Assembly (NCBI GenBank): GCA_000403275.2 | Contig: KE159600.1 | Span: 331,708-395,707, forward strand | Direction of reading: 5' to 3' | Source: Lachnospiraceae bacterium 28-4 | GTDB taxonomy: Bacteria; Bacillota; Clostridia; Lachnospirales; Lachnospiraceae | Length of the DNA stretch: 64,000 nucleotides | Shown here: positions 43,860-52,009 of the stretch, one piece after another | Position numbering within the stretch: position 1 is the first letter of the stretch | How the letters are laid out: each line of letters begins with the position of its first letter | Notes under the pieces: model-generated | Told to the model about the DNA's origin: nothing | The model's database searches: none | Seen by the model: only the letters and a program-made list of their open reading frames with translations | Made by a program: the position numbers and the translations under genes

Positions 43860-45314
43860 ATGGACAGACAAAATTTGACCTTATTGACCGATCTTTATGA
43901 ACTGACGATGATGCAGGGATATTTTAAACATAAAGACCAAAATGAAACCGTTATTTTCGACGCGTTTTACCGTACAAATCCCGGCGAAGGAGGTTATTCC
44001 ATAGCTGCCGGGCTCGAGCAGGTCATTCAGTATATTAAGGAATTGCATTTCTCCGATGAAGATATTCGGTATCTTGCCGGACTCGGAATCTTTGAGCAGG
44101 ATTTCCTTGACTATCTGAAAGACTTTAAATTTACCGGCGATATTTACGCGATCCCCGAGGGAAGCGTTATTTTCCCAAGAGAACCCTTGATTAAGGTGAT
44201 CGCTCCCATTATGCAGGCCCAGCTGATTGAAACGGCCATATTAAATATTATTAACCACCAAAGTCTGATCGCAACCAAGGCAGCCAGAGTATGTTATGCT
44301 GCCAGAGGGGACGGAATTATGGAGTTCGGCTTACGGCGCGCCCAAGGGCCAGACGCTGGCACATATGGCGCGAGAGCAGCCGTAATCGGCGGCTGCATCG
44401 GCACTTCCAATGTATTGTGCGGCAGACTTTTTGACGTTCCGGTGAAAGGAACCCATGCCCATAGCTGGATCATGAGTTTTCCCGATGAATACACCGCATT
44501 TAAAACCTATGCGGATATGTACCCTTCGGCCTGTATCCTGCTGGTGGATACTTATGATACTTTAAAATCAGGAGTTCCCAACGCCATAAAAGTATTTACG
44601 GAAATGCGCCGGGCAGGTACGCCCCTCACCTATTACGGCATTCGCCTGGACAGCGGCGACCTGGCTTATCTGTCCAAAAAAGCCCGTAAGATGCTGGATG
44701 AAGCCGGTTTTCCTGACGCCGTTATTTCCGCTTCTAATGACCTGGACGAGTTTCTTATTGACAGCCTGAAGGTGCAGGGCGCGGCAATCACCTCCTGGGG
44801 GGTAGGCACTAACCTGATCACCTCCAAAGACTGCCCATCCTTTGGCGGCGTATATAAACTGGCGGCCATCCAGGATAAAAACGGTCAGTTTATCCCCAAG
44901 ATCAAACTATCCGAAAACAGCGAAAAAGTGACCAATCCGGGCAATAAAACCATTTACCGCATTTACGAGAAAGCTTCGGGAAAGATAAAAGCCGACCTGA
45001 TCTGTCTGGTAGACGAAAAATTCGATGAAAACGAACCGCTGCTCCTTTTCGATCCTCTGGAACCCTGGAAAAAAACGAAGCTCCAGGGCGGCAGTTACAC
45101 TATGCGGGAAACCATGGTTCCTATCTTCTTAAAAGGCGAATGCTGCTACGAATCGCCAAAAGTTATGGACATCCGTGAATATTGCCGGAAAGAACTGGAT
45201 ACCCTCTGGGATGAAACAAGGCGTCTTGTCAATCCCCACAAGGTATATGTAGACCTTTCAAAGAAATTGTACGATATTAAAATAGAACTGCTGGACCGTA
45301 TGGGACAGGTTTAA
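43860..45314 (+). CDS. pncB: Nicotinate phosphoribosyltransferase
   Basis: A 484-residue enzyme making nicotinate mononucleotide from nicotinate and PRPP for NAD salvage. Family features: NLTLLTDLYELTMMQGYF at the start, FGLRRAQGPDAGTYGARAAVIGG near residue 155 (phosphoribosyl binding), GTHAHSWIMSF with the active-site histidine, RLDSGDLAYLSKKAR and GVGTNLITSKDCPSFGGVYKL. GGGAGG precedes the ATG. degV follows after about 30 bases. Confidence 0.94.
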   Translation: MDRQNLTLLTDLYELTMMQGYFKHKDQNETVIFDAFYRTNPGEGGYSIAAGLEQVIQYIKELHFSDEDIRYLAGLGIFEQDFLDYLKDFKFTGDIYAIPEGSVIFPREPLIKVIAPIMQAQLIETAILNIINHQSLIATKAARVCYAARGDGIMEFGLRRAQGPDAGTYGARAAVIGGCIGTSNVLCGRLFDVPVKGTHAHSWIMSFPDEYTAFKTYADMYPSACILLVDTYDTLKSGVPNAIKVFTEMRRAGTPLTYYGIRLDSGDLAYLSKKARKMLDEAGFPDAVISASNDLDEFLIDSLKVQGAAITSWGVGTNLITSKDCPSFGGVYKLAAIQDKNGQFIPKIKLSENSEKVTNPGNKTIYRIYEKASGKIKADLICLVDEKFDENEPLLLFDPLEPWKKTKLQGGSYTMRETMVPIFLKGECCYESPKVMDIREYCRKELDTLWDETRRLVNPHKVYVDLSKKLYDIKIELLDRMGQV

Positions 45315-45343
45315 CTCAGCTTTCATGAAACGAGGTGTTTATT

Positions 45344-46225
45344 ATGCTGAAAATTATTACGGACTCCGCCTCAGATTTACCGAAGGAGTATATCGACGCC
45401 CATCATCTTCATGTCATACCTACTCCTGTGGTCATCGATGAGACGGACTACCTGGATGGCAAAACAATCCTGACAAAAGAATTTTATAACATATTAGACG
45501 ATACCAAACGGGACATCCGTACTTACCATATCAATCCGGCTATGTTTGAAGAAGCCTTTCTCCCCTATGCACAAGCCGGAGATTCCGTGATCTACATTTG
45601 CTTTTCCACTGGTATCGCCGGAACCTTTAATGCGGCCCATATCGCCAAAACAAATGTGTTGGAACAATACCCTGATTTCGACCTGACTATTATTGATTCC
45701 AAATCCGCTTCCATCGGTTTCGGCCTTCTCGTATCCAAGCTGGTGACGATGCTGGAACACGGAGCCTCCAGGGAAACCATTGTGGAAGCGGCAGATTACT
45801 TTATCTCCCATATACACCATGTATTCACGGTGCATACCCTGGCCTATCTTGTCAAAGGCGGCAGACTTTCCAAATTCAAGGGTACAATTGCCGAAACGCT
45901 GGATATGAAGCCGATTCTTATTGTAGATAAAAACGGCAGCCTGCAAATGCTGAAAACTGTCCGCGGACGGAAAAAATCTCTGAAGGCGCTTGTTGATTAT
46001 GCAAAAACCAACGGCTATGAACTTTCCTCCCAAACGCTGGCCTTCTGCCACGGAGAGGATGAGGAAGCGCTTCGGTTTCTCCTAACTCTTGCTGACGAAG
46101 AATTAAAGCCAAAAGACAAGCTGATATCCACCGTAGGCTGCGCCATCGGCGCCCATACCGGAAGAGGGATCGCAGGTCTCTGCTTTCTGGATGCCTCCGA
46201 AGAAAAATACAGGGAATTTCTTTAA
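45344..46225 (+). CDS. DegV family fatty-acid-binding protein
   Basis: A 293-residue protein. KIITDSASDLPKEY at the start, FSTGIAGTFNAA with the lipid-contacting threonine/serine, IIDSKSASIGFGLLV and VGCAIGAHTGRGIAG near the end are typical. DegV proteins (FakB-like) hold a fatty acid for phosphorylation by FakA, though family members vary. The ATG at 45344 follows GAGGTG. It is probably co-transcribed with pncB; a strong terminator follows. Confidence 0.9.
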   Translation: MLKIITDSASDLPKEYIDAHHLHVIPTPVVIDETDYLDGKTILTKEFYNILDDTKRDIRTYHINPAMFEEAFLPYAQAGDSVIYICFSTGIAGTFNAAHIAKTNVLEQYPDFDLTIIDSKSASIGFGLLVSKLVTMLEHGASRETIVEAADYFISHIHHVFTVHTLAYLVKGGRLSKFKGTIAETLDMKPILIVDKNGSLQMLKTVRGRKKSLKALVDYAKTNGYELSSQTLAFCHGEDEEALRFLLTLADEELKPKDKLISTVGCAIGAHTGRGIAGLCFLDASEEKYREFL

Positions 46226-46262
46226 AAGAATAAAAAACAGGGATAGGGAATTTCCTTCATTT

Positions 46263-46305
46263 CAAAAATACCCCGTTCGGCCCGAAAACCGAACGAGGTA
46301 TTTTT
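46263..46305. terminator. Bidirectional terminator between degV and the SDR gene
   Basis: AAAAATACCCCGTTCGG pairs with CCGAACGAGGTATTTTTT. Runs of A and T flank both sides, so it can end transcripts from both converging genes. Confidence 0.85.
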
Positions 46306-46327
46306 TATAAATAACGCCTAAATTTCC

Positions 46328-47065
46328 TTAAGTCATCGCTGCGCCGTCTACCCGCAAAGTAACGCCGGTAATATAGGACGCCTGGTCGCTGGCCAAAAAC
46401 AAATAAGCATTCGCAATATCCAAAGGCTCTCCCACACGGCCCAAAGGAATTCCCGCAGATATCCGCTCCACCATTTCCTGCGGAAGGGCCGCCACCATAT
46501 CGGTCTTTGTAACTCCGGGTGCCACAGCGTTTACGCGGATCTGATCCTTTGCCAGTTCCCGGGCCAGGGATTTCGTCAACCCATTTACCGCAAACTTCGT
46601 CGCAGGATAACCGCAGCCGGAAGGCTGCCCATATTCGCCTACCATGGAACTCGTATTGATAATAACTCCTCCGCCCTGAGCTTTCATAATCCGGGCCGCC
46701 GCCTGGGAACAAACGAAAACGGCCTTCAGATTAATATCGAGAATCTTAGAAAATTCTTCCAACGTATAATCATACAGACTGGTTCTGGAAGAAATACCTG
46801 CGTTATTAGCCAGAATATCTACCCCTCCAAACCGTTCTTTTACGGAAGAAAACGCCATGGCAACCGCTTCCGGATCGCAAAGATCGGGCCAAATGCCCAT
46901 AACCCGATCCCCGTATTCCGTCAATTCCGCCAGCGCTTTATCCACCGTTTCTTTTCTGGAGCCGGCTACGGCAACATTCGCGCCGTTTTCCAGATATTTT
47001 TTAACAATAGCAAGGCCAATGCCTCGGGTACCGCCTGTTACGACGGCTGTTTTGTTTTTTAGCAT
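46328..47065 (-). CDS. Short-chain dehydrogenase/reductase (FabG-like)
   Basis: A 245-residue Rossmann-fold oxidoreductase. Cofactor loop TGGTRGIG at about 10-17, NNAG near residue 89, the catalytic serine in INTSSMVG and YPATK (YxxxK) near residue 154. The C-terminus ITGVTLRVDGAAMT is typical. The substrate cannot be told from sequence. It begins 26 bases after the end of the PerR-like regulator gene, so it is likely in its transcript and may answer to peroxide or metal. Confidence 0.88.
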   Translation of the reverse strand: MLKNKTAVVTGGTRGIGLAIVKKYLENGANVAVAGSRKETVDKALAELTEYGDRVMGIWPDLCDPEAVAMAFSSVKERFGGVDILANNAGISSRTSLYDYTLEEFSKILDINLKAVFVCSQAAARIMKAQGGGVIINTSSMVGEYGQPSGCGYPATKFAVNGLTKSLARELAKDQIRVNAVAPGVTKTDMVAALPQEMVERISAGIPLGRVGEPLDIANAYLFLASDQASYITGVTLRVDGAAMT

Positions 47066-47091
47066 AAGTCCATCCCTTTCTTCATTAAAAT

Positions 47092-47472
47092 TTATATATT
47101 ATTATTGTCGTTTAATTGTTTCCTGCAGTCGGGGCATAAGTAAAAAACTTTTAAATCATAATATAAAAATGCATCCCCCACACTATTCCGCAAAGATGCG
47201 GTCAAGTCTTCAAAACTGGTATCCACCAGTCTGCCGCAGCGTCTGCAGACCAGATGATCGTGCTTTTGAGTGCGGTCATACCGATCCGGGCTTCCCGCAA
47301 CGGATATCTTACGGATTAATCCGGCTTTCCATAGCTTATTCACATTATTGTATATCGTTGCAAGCACTACCTTCGGATATTCTTCTTTCACTTGTTTAAA
47401 AATTTGTTCAACGGTTAAATGTTCCGTCGACGCGTTTATCACGGTATAAATTTTTTGTTCATATGTAGTCAT
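47092..47472 (-). CDS. perR: Fur-family regulator, PerR-like
   Basis: A 126-residue regulator. The winged helix is HLTVEQIFKQVKEEYPKVVLATIYNNVNKLWKAGLI. The metal part contains HDHLVCRRCGRLVD and YLCPDCRKQ, giving the two CxxC pairs of the structural zinc site. The ATG at 47472 follows GGTGGGG; the frame to 47505 crosses the first operator. Two PerR-type boxes lie in its own promoter, so it is autoregulated. Fur or Zur function cannot be fully excluded, but the box sequence favours PerR. Confidence 0.8.
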   Translation of the reverse strand: MTTYEQKIYTVINASTEHLTVEQIFKQVKEEYPKVVLATIYNNVNKLWKAGLIRKISVAGSPDRYDRTQKHDHLVCRRCGRLVDTSFEDLTASLRNSVGDAFLYYDLKVFYLCPDCRKQLNDNNNI

Positions 47473-47506
47473 ATTATCCCCACCACAAAAATATATCGCT
47501 TTCATT

Positions 47507-47540
47507 TTAGAATTATTCTATCTATTTTAGAATAATTCTA
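47507..47540. promoter_or_regulatory. Two tandem Fur/PerR-type operators
   Basis: TTAGAATTATTCTA (47507-47520) and TTAGAATAATTCTA (47527-47540), centres 20 bases apart and so on the same helix face. The second overlaps the -10 box of the perR promoter. Both resemble the PerR box. Confidence 0.8.
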
Positions 47541-47563
47541 CTCTTATGCAATTCATTTGTCAA
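47535..47563 (-). promoter_or_regulatory. Promoter of perR-SDR
   Basis: On the minus strand TTGACA (47558-47563) and TAGAAT (47535-47540) have a 17-base spacer. Element A4 begins 17 bases upstream of the -35 box. Confidence 0.75.
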
Positions 47564-47580
47564 TGCCTAAACTGAAAAGA

Positions 47581-47920
47581 ACACGGAAATCAATTTTTAT
47601 AAGCGCCCTGGCGGACCAAGCAAAACGGGTTGGGGGGAAGGGAGCTGGCGTGGAAGCGGTTTTCTGCCGTTGCGTACAATCAGCTATTTCACTTATGAAA
47701 TGGTCAATAACCAGAAGAAAATTGCCACGGAGGGCAATTTTAGGAAGCATAGGCATGGATGCCGTTGCTTCCGACTCGTCCGGTTGAACACCATATACCC
47801 ATTTCATTAGTGAAATCTGATTGGAAGCTCCGGCAGAAAACCGCTCCCACACCAGCTCCCTTCCCTCCCAACCCGTTTTGCTTGGTTCGCCAGGGCGTTT
47901 ATGAAAATTGATTTCCGTGT
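47581..47920. mobile_element. Fold-back element A4 with 7-bp target duplication
   Basis: A 340-base palindromic element with ends ACACGGAAATCAATTTT. Arms (about 47581-47666 and 47827-47920) match each other with a few transitions. The 160-base core (47667-47826) is in the A3 orientation, with hairpins AAAATTGCC/GGCAATTTT (47718-47741) and GGAAGCA/TGCTTCC (47743-47772). GAAAAGA occurs directly on both sides (47574-47580 and 47921-47927), as expected for a target duplication. It lies between the spoVT terminator and the perR promoter. No transposase is in the window. Confidence 0.85.
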
Positions 47921-47961
47921 GAAAAGACAGGCAAAAAGCAATGCTTCCCGCCTGTCTTTTC
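47921..47961 (-). terminator. Terminator of spoVT
   Basis: GAAAAGACAGGC pairs with GCCTGTCTTTTC. Its outer part contains the GAAAAGA repeat that flanks element A4, so the element appears to have inserted at the edge of this hairpin. Confidence 0.65.
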
Positions 47962-47976
47962 CACTTCCCGCCATTT

Positions 47977-48522
47977 TTACTGTTCCATCTGCCTTCCTAA
48001 AAATCCCGCTGCCGATAAAACCAGTTTTTGTTCCACCTCTCCCATTTTCGCCTTTTCATCGCTTTGGGCCAAAATAACCGCACCGATCACATCCCCTTCA
48101 CAAATAATCGGGCTGACTGCCTCATGAACAAATTCTTCTGTTCCTTCCGCAGAAACAGCAATAAAACCTTTTTCCCCTTTCGAAGCGATCAGCGTTTCCC
48201 TGTTATTTATTTTATCCTCCAGCTCTCTGCTCAATCCCTTCCCCACCAGGTTTTTATTGCCTCCCGACACCGCGATAAACTGATCCCGGTCTGCAATCAA
48301 AGCCGTATGTCCTGATACCTGGGCAAGACTTTCCGCATATTGCTTGGCAAAAGTACTCATTTCCCCAATCGGAGAATATTTTTTTAATATAATTTCTCCT
48401 TCCCTGTCAGTAAATATTTCCAAAGGATCACTTTCCCTGATCCGCAACGTCCTCCTGATTTCTTTTGGTATGACAATACGGCCTAAATCGTCGATTCTTC
48501 TAACAATGCCTGTCGCTTTCAT
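47977..48522 (-). CDS. spoVT: Stage V sporulation protein T
   Basis: A 181-residue regulator of late forespore genes. An N-terminal AbrB-type swapped-hairpin DNA-binding domain, TGIVRRIDDLGRIVIPKEIRRTLRIRESDPLEIF, is followed by a GAF-like domain (about 60-181) with HTALIADRDQFIAVSGG and ICEGDVIGAVIL. The ATG at 48522 follows GGAGG; the frame continues to 48666 but the family length supports the shorter form. Confidence 0.93.
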   Translation of the reverse strand: MKATGIVRRIDDLGRIVIPKEIRRTLRIRESDPLEIFTDREGEIILKKYSPIGEMSTFAKQYAESLAQVSGHTALIADRDQFIAVSGGNKNLVGKGLSRELEDKINNRETLIASKGEKGFIAVSAEGTEEFVHEAVSPIICEGDVIGAVILAQSDEKAKMGEVEQKLVLSAAGFLGRQMEQ

Positions 48523-48558
48523 TCCATTTCCTCCATTTACAAATCTTAAGTTTGGTAG

Positions 48559-48587
48559 TAGTATCTGTAAACGGTGGCATTTTATAC
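48559..48587 (-). promoter_or_regulatory. Possible forespore (sigma-G-like) promoter of spoVT
   Basis: On the minus strand GTATA (48583-48587) and GATACTA (48559-48565) are 17 bases apart, similar to the sigma-G pattern. In Bacillus spoVT is sigma-G controlled. The match is short, so this is tentative. Confidence 0.4.
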
Positions 48588-48608
48588 CTTGAATCATTAT
48601 TTTATATC

Positions 48609-49835
48609 TTACTCTTCCGTCACGTTTGTCATATAAGCTCTTAGGTCGTTCAAAAAATCCTGCCATGCCCCTTCATGTTCCACATAATATTTCGGGCAGT
48701 TCTTGCCGCCTTCATCATAATGCCTGAGTACATTTTCAGGCCTCAGTTCATATTTATGCAAAAGCCAGGCCGTAAGTTCGATCAATTTCTGGTATGTCTT
48801 CTCCTCAAATTTTCCGTTTTCATCCAAATAGCAGCATTCAATGGATATGGAATCATAGTTGCGTCCCTTTACCGCATAGGCAATTTCCTTCGTCGGTATG
48901 CACTGTACGATCGTTCCGTCATAACCTATAACGAAATGCGCGCTGGCGGAGCGCTCATGGCTCTCGGCCAATGACTCGAAATAGCTTCTGTTCTGTTCCG
49001 CTGTCGTTCCGGCATTCGCCGTATAATGCACAAAAATGCTCTTTACCTCGGGCAGCGCTTCCCCCGGCCTGGAATATTCGTTCACCGTCAGCAGATCCAC
49101 CGCCAGCGCAGGGCGCTCCAGCTCCATAGCATAAAACTTCGCCCATTCCCGGATATCCTGATTCGTCTCCTCTTCCACATCTATCGTTGCTATCGTCTGG
49201 ACATCTTCCTTTTTCGTCCATTCCCTATATACGCGAACTGCCAGGTATCCTGCTCCCAACAGCGTTCCGATCATTATCGTAACAGAAAATCCTATGGCCA
49301 TGCTGCGGAACATCCTTGCCCGCCTTTTTCGCCTCTTCCTGCCTTTCCTCTCCCTTGGCTTCCGAACGCACCGCTTTTCAGCGGGCCGCTTTCGTACCTC
49401 CCGTTCCTCTTCAATCCACTCATCGGGTTCCTGTTCTTCTCCCCAGTCTTCCGCTTCCTGTTCCTCTTCCCAGTCGCCGGCCTCCTGCTCTTCTTCCCAA
49501 TCTTCTTCCCAGTCTTCCTCCCATTCTTCTTCCGTTCCCCACTCTTCTGTTTCCCATTCCTCTATTTCCGGCTTCCGTATTTTTCCTGCATTTTTTCGTA
49601 CAGAATTTTCTTGCGACGCCCATGTTCCCATAGGCCACGCCTCAATTTCCCGTCTCTTCTTCCGTTCTTTTTCCGAATGGTGCGCATTCCGTTTTTTCGC
49701 CTTCCGCACTAACTGCTCATCCGACTCGATATCAATTAATTCCAGCTCTCGTAAATCCATCATTTTTCCTGTGTCAGCAATCTTCTCCGGGTCTTTCCGA
49801 TCCCCTTTCACCCGCTCCCGGAGAGCATCTGTCAT
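48609..49835 (-). CDS. Membrane-anchored Amidase_2 protein with Trp/Glu-rich repeat region
   Basis: A 408-residue protein. The N-terminal cytoplasmic part holds an unusual acidic stretch (about 90-145) of repeated E-E-W, E-D-W and E-E-Q-E units. A strongly basic block (about 150-172, KRRKRR) and one membrane helix (about 177-200) follow. The C-terminal domain is an N-acetylmuramoyl-L-alanine amidase of type 2: IFVHYTANAG with a zinc histidine near residue 268, SAHFVIGYDGTIVQCIP and LRHYDEGGKNCP. It probably cleaves cell-wall peptides outside the membrane. The start could also be at MMDL, residue 25. Confidence 0.85.
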   Translation of the reverse strand: MTDALRERVKGDRKDPEKIADTGKMMDLRELELIDIESDEQLVRKAKKRNAHHSEKERKKRREIEAWPMGTWASQENSVRKNAGKIRKPEIEEWETEEWGTEEEWEEDWEEDWEEEQEAGDWEEEQEAEDWGEEQEPDEWIEEEREVRKRPAEKRCVRKPRERKGRKRRKRRARMFRSMAIGFSVTIMIGTLLGAGYLAVRVYREWTKKEDVQTIATIDVEEETNQDIREWAKFYAMELERPALAVDLLTVNEYSRPGEALPEVKSIFVHYTANAGTTAEQNRSYFESLAESHERSASAHFVIGYDGTIVQCIPTKEIAYAVKGRNYDSISIECCYLDENGKFEEKTYQKLIELTAWLLHKYELRPENVLRHYDEGGKNCPKYYVEHEGAWQDFLNDLRAYMTNVTEE

Positions 49836-49917
49836 CTCCCCCTATATAATAGATAGCACAAAACAGGATCGAGATACACACTTTTATAAAATATTAAGAT
49901 TTTTTTGTTTATTTATC

Positions 49918-50817
49918 TTATATCATATCCAAAAAATTCAACTGGTTATCCCCATAATTCTCTTTATAAGCATGGGTAATATCCTTCATTTTATATAATA
50001 TTCCCCTTTTTTCGCACTCTGCCCCCAACATGCGATATAACCGGGCGGCTTGGGGGGAACGGCATTCATAGGACTCCCCGTATCGTTTTCTATACTTTCC
50101 GACCAGATTTTCCCCGGGAAAAATACGATTTAACATTTCGTAATAATAATCTCTCTGATTTTGCCGCAAAGTCATTCCAAAAGCCGGATAAATAAAGCGG
50201 CAGCCGCATTCCGAAGCTTTTTCGATGATCGCCCTCACGTTTTCCTCATTATCCTCTATAAACGGCAAAACCGGCATAAGCAATATGCCGGCAAATATTC
50301 CACAATCCCGAAGTCGAGCAAGCGCTTCAAACCTTTTTGATGAAACAGCCGCCCCCGGTTCCACTTTGGCAGACAAACCATCAGCTGCCGTCGTTATTGT
50401 TATCTTGCAAATGACCGGGGAATGCTCCCGGATACTGCTCAAAATATCCACGTCCCGCGCAATCAACGGCCCCTTTGTCGCTATGGAAACACCGAATTCA
50501 TAAGCGTCTATCAACTCAAGGGCATGCCGCGTCAGGCATAGTTCTTCTTCCAGAGGATTGTAAGGATCGCTCATGGCTCCTGTATTGATTACCCCTTTTT
50601 TCACCTTTCTGCGCAAATCATCCCTGATAATGCGCAAAGCGTCTTGCTTCACCCTTACTTTTTCAAAATTATCGATATGATAACATTCAGAACGGCTGTC
50701 ACAGTAAATGCATCCGTGACAGCAGCCCTTATAAATATTCATATTATAATCCGTGCCGAACCACTCCGCGGATTTTGTCCGGGTCACGATCGTTTTCGCA
50801 GAAATATACTCTATCAC
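49918..50817 (-). CDS. Radical SAM protein of the SPL-like family
   Basis: A 299-residue radical SAM enzyme. The iron-sulfur motif is CCHGCIYC (CxxxCxxC), about residues 33-40. GAMSDPYNPLEEELCLTRHALELI and FGVSIATKGPLIARD are typical of the spore-photoproduct-lyase-like group often annotated as SPL family radical SAM. Many members are not DNA repair enzymes, so the reaction is open. It starts with GTG after AGAGG and ends the TelA-XpaC gene string. Confidence 0.8.
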   Translation of the reverse strand: MIEYISAKTIVTRTKSAEWFGTDYNMNIYKGCCHGCIYCDSRSECYHIDNFEKVRVKQDALRIIRDDLRRKVKKGVINTGAMSDPYNPLEEELCLTRHALELIDAYEFGVSIATKGPLIARDVDILSSIREHSPVICKITITTAADGLSAKVEPGAAVSSKRFEALARLRDCGIFAGILLMPVLPFIEDNEENVRAIIEKASECGCRFIYPAFGMTLRQNQRDYYYEMLNRIFPGENLVGKYRKRYGESYECRSPQAARLYRMLGAECEKRGILYKMKDITHAYKENYGDNQLNFLDMI

Positions 50818-50826
50818 GCCAACCTC

Positions 50827-51993
50827 TTATGCCCGCACCTGGAGCAATCTGTTCCTGAGATCTCCCTCAATGCGGCGAAGCTCTATTTCTGCTTCCTTGC
50901 GTTTCTCCCGCCCTTCCGTCTGTATCCGCAGCACCTCATCCAAGGTCGAAATCAGGGATTCGTTCGTCTGTTTCAAAGTGTCAATATCCACAATGCTTCT
51001 CTCGGCTTCTTTTGCCGTTTCCACCGTAGCCATTTTCAGCACTTCCGCATTTTTCCTCAACAGTTCGTTTGTCATATTTGTCACTTCCCGCTGCGCCTGT
51101 GCCGCCTGTGTGGAATGGTTAATGCCAAGGGCAAGTACCATCTGGCTTTTCCACAGAGGAATCGTATTAACGAGAGTGGACTGGATCTTCTCGGACATCA
51201 AAGTATCATTGCTCTGCACCAGGCGAATCTGGGGAGCCATCTGAATAGAAACCATTCTCGTCAATTCCAGATCATGGATCTTCTTCTCAAAACGATCGCA
51301 CATAGCGACAAAATCATTGACTTCCTGCGCATCTTCCGGCAGATTGCTCTGTTTCGCCTTTTCCATCAGTCCCGGCAGTTCCTCTGTCCTTGCCCTTTCC
51401 AGTTTTTTCTTTCCGGCCAGAATATACATGGACAGCTCTTTAAAATAATTCTTGTTCAGATCGTACATCTTGTCCAGCATAGCGCTGTCCTTCCAAAGCT
51501 GCCTCTGGTGTTCCTCCAGGACATCGCATATCTTATTGATATTTACTTCCGCCTTATCGTATTTGCTCTTCATAGCCGCGATCTTATTGCCGCCCTTTTT
51601 AAAAATACCGAGAAATCCCTTTTCCTCTTCCTCGTCAAATTTTTTTAATTCATAAACTACCCCTGACAAAAGTTCGCCGATCTCCCCCAGATCCTTACTC
51701 CTTACGTTTGCCAGCGCCGTTTCCGAAAAATCGGCTATTTTTTTCTGCGCTCCCGCTCCATATTGCAAAATTACGGTAGAATTCTGCAAATCGATGGAAT
51801 TAGCAAAATCATCCACCATTTTGCGTTCTTCCGGCGAAAGCGTGCTTTCATCAAAAACCGCCGCCTCTTTTTTCTCTTCTACAGCCGCTTCCTCCACCGC
51901 CGCCGGTACAGCCGGAGCCTGTGGTTCTTTGCCCATTTCTTCAAAAGGATTCAGTGTCAATACCGGTTCCGCATTTTTCATTTCTTCCATCAT
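50827..51993 (-). CDS. TelA-family toxic anion resistance protein
   Basis: A 388-residue, mostly helical cytoplasmic protein. The N-terminus is Ala/Glu-rich (about 1-45). The family region contains VDDFANSIDLQNSTVILQYGAGAQKKIADFSE, LSGVVYEL and VNTIPLWKSQMVLALGI. TelA proteins are linked to tellurite and cell-envelope stress tolerance, with no known enzyme activity. It is paired with the XpaC-like gene 16 bases upstream, a common pair. Confidence 0.88.
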   Translation of the reverse strand: MMEEMKNAEPVLTLNPFEEMGKEPQAPAVPAAVEEAAVEEKKEAAVFDESTLSPEERKMVDDFANSIDLQNSTVILQYGAGAQKKIADFSETALANVRSKDLGEIGELLSGVVYELKKFDEEEEKGFLGIFKKGGNKIAAMKSKYDKAEVNINKICDVLEEHQRQLWKDSAMLDKMYDLNKNYFKELSMYILAGKKKLERARTEELPGLMEKAKQSNLPEDAQEVNDFVAMCDRFEKKIHDLELTRMVSIQMAPQIRLVQSNDTLMSEKIQSTLVNTIPLWKSQMVLALGINHSTQAAQAQREVTNMTNELLRKNAEVLKMATVETAKEAERSIVDIDTLKQTNESLISTLDEVLRIQTEGREKRKEAEIELRRIEGDLRNRLLQVRA

Positions 51994-52009
51994 CTGTCTT
52001 TTCTCCCTC

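Noticed and set aside
48609-49835. Trp/Glu tract as a frameshift artefact
   Set aside because: The frame stays open through the tract into a complete membrane helix and amidase domain, so the tract is really coded.
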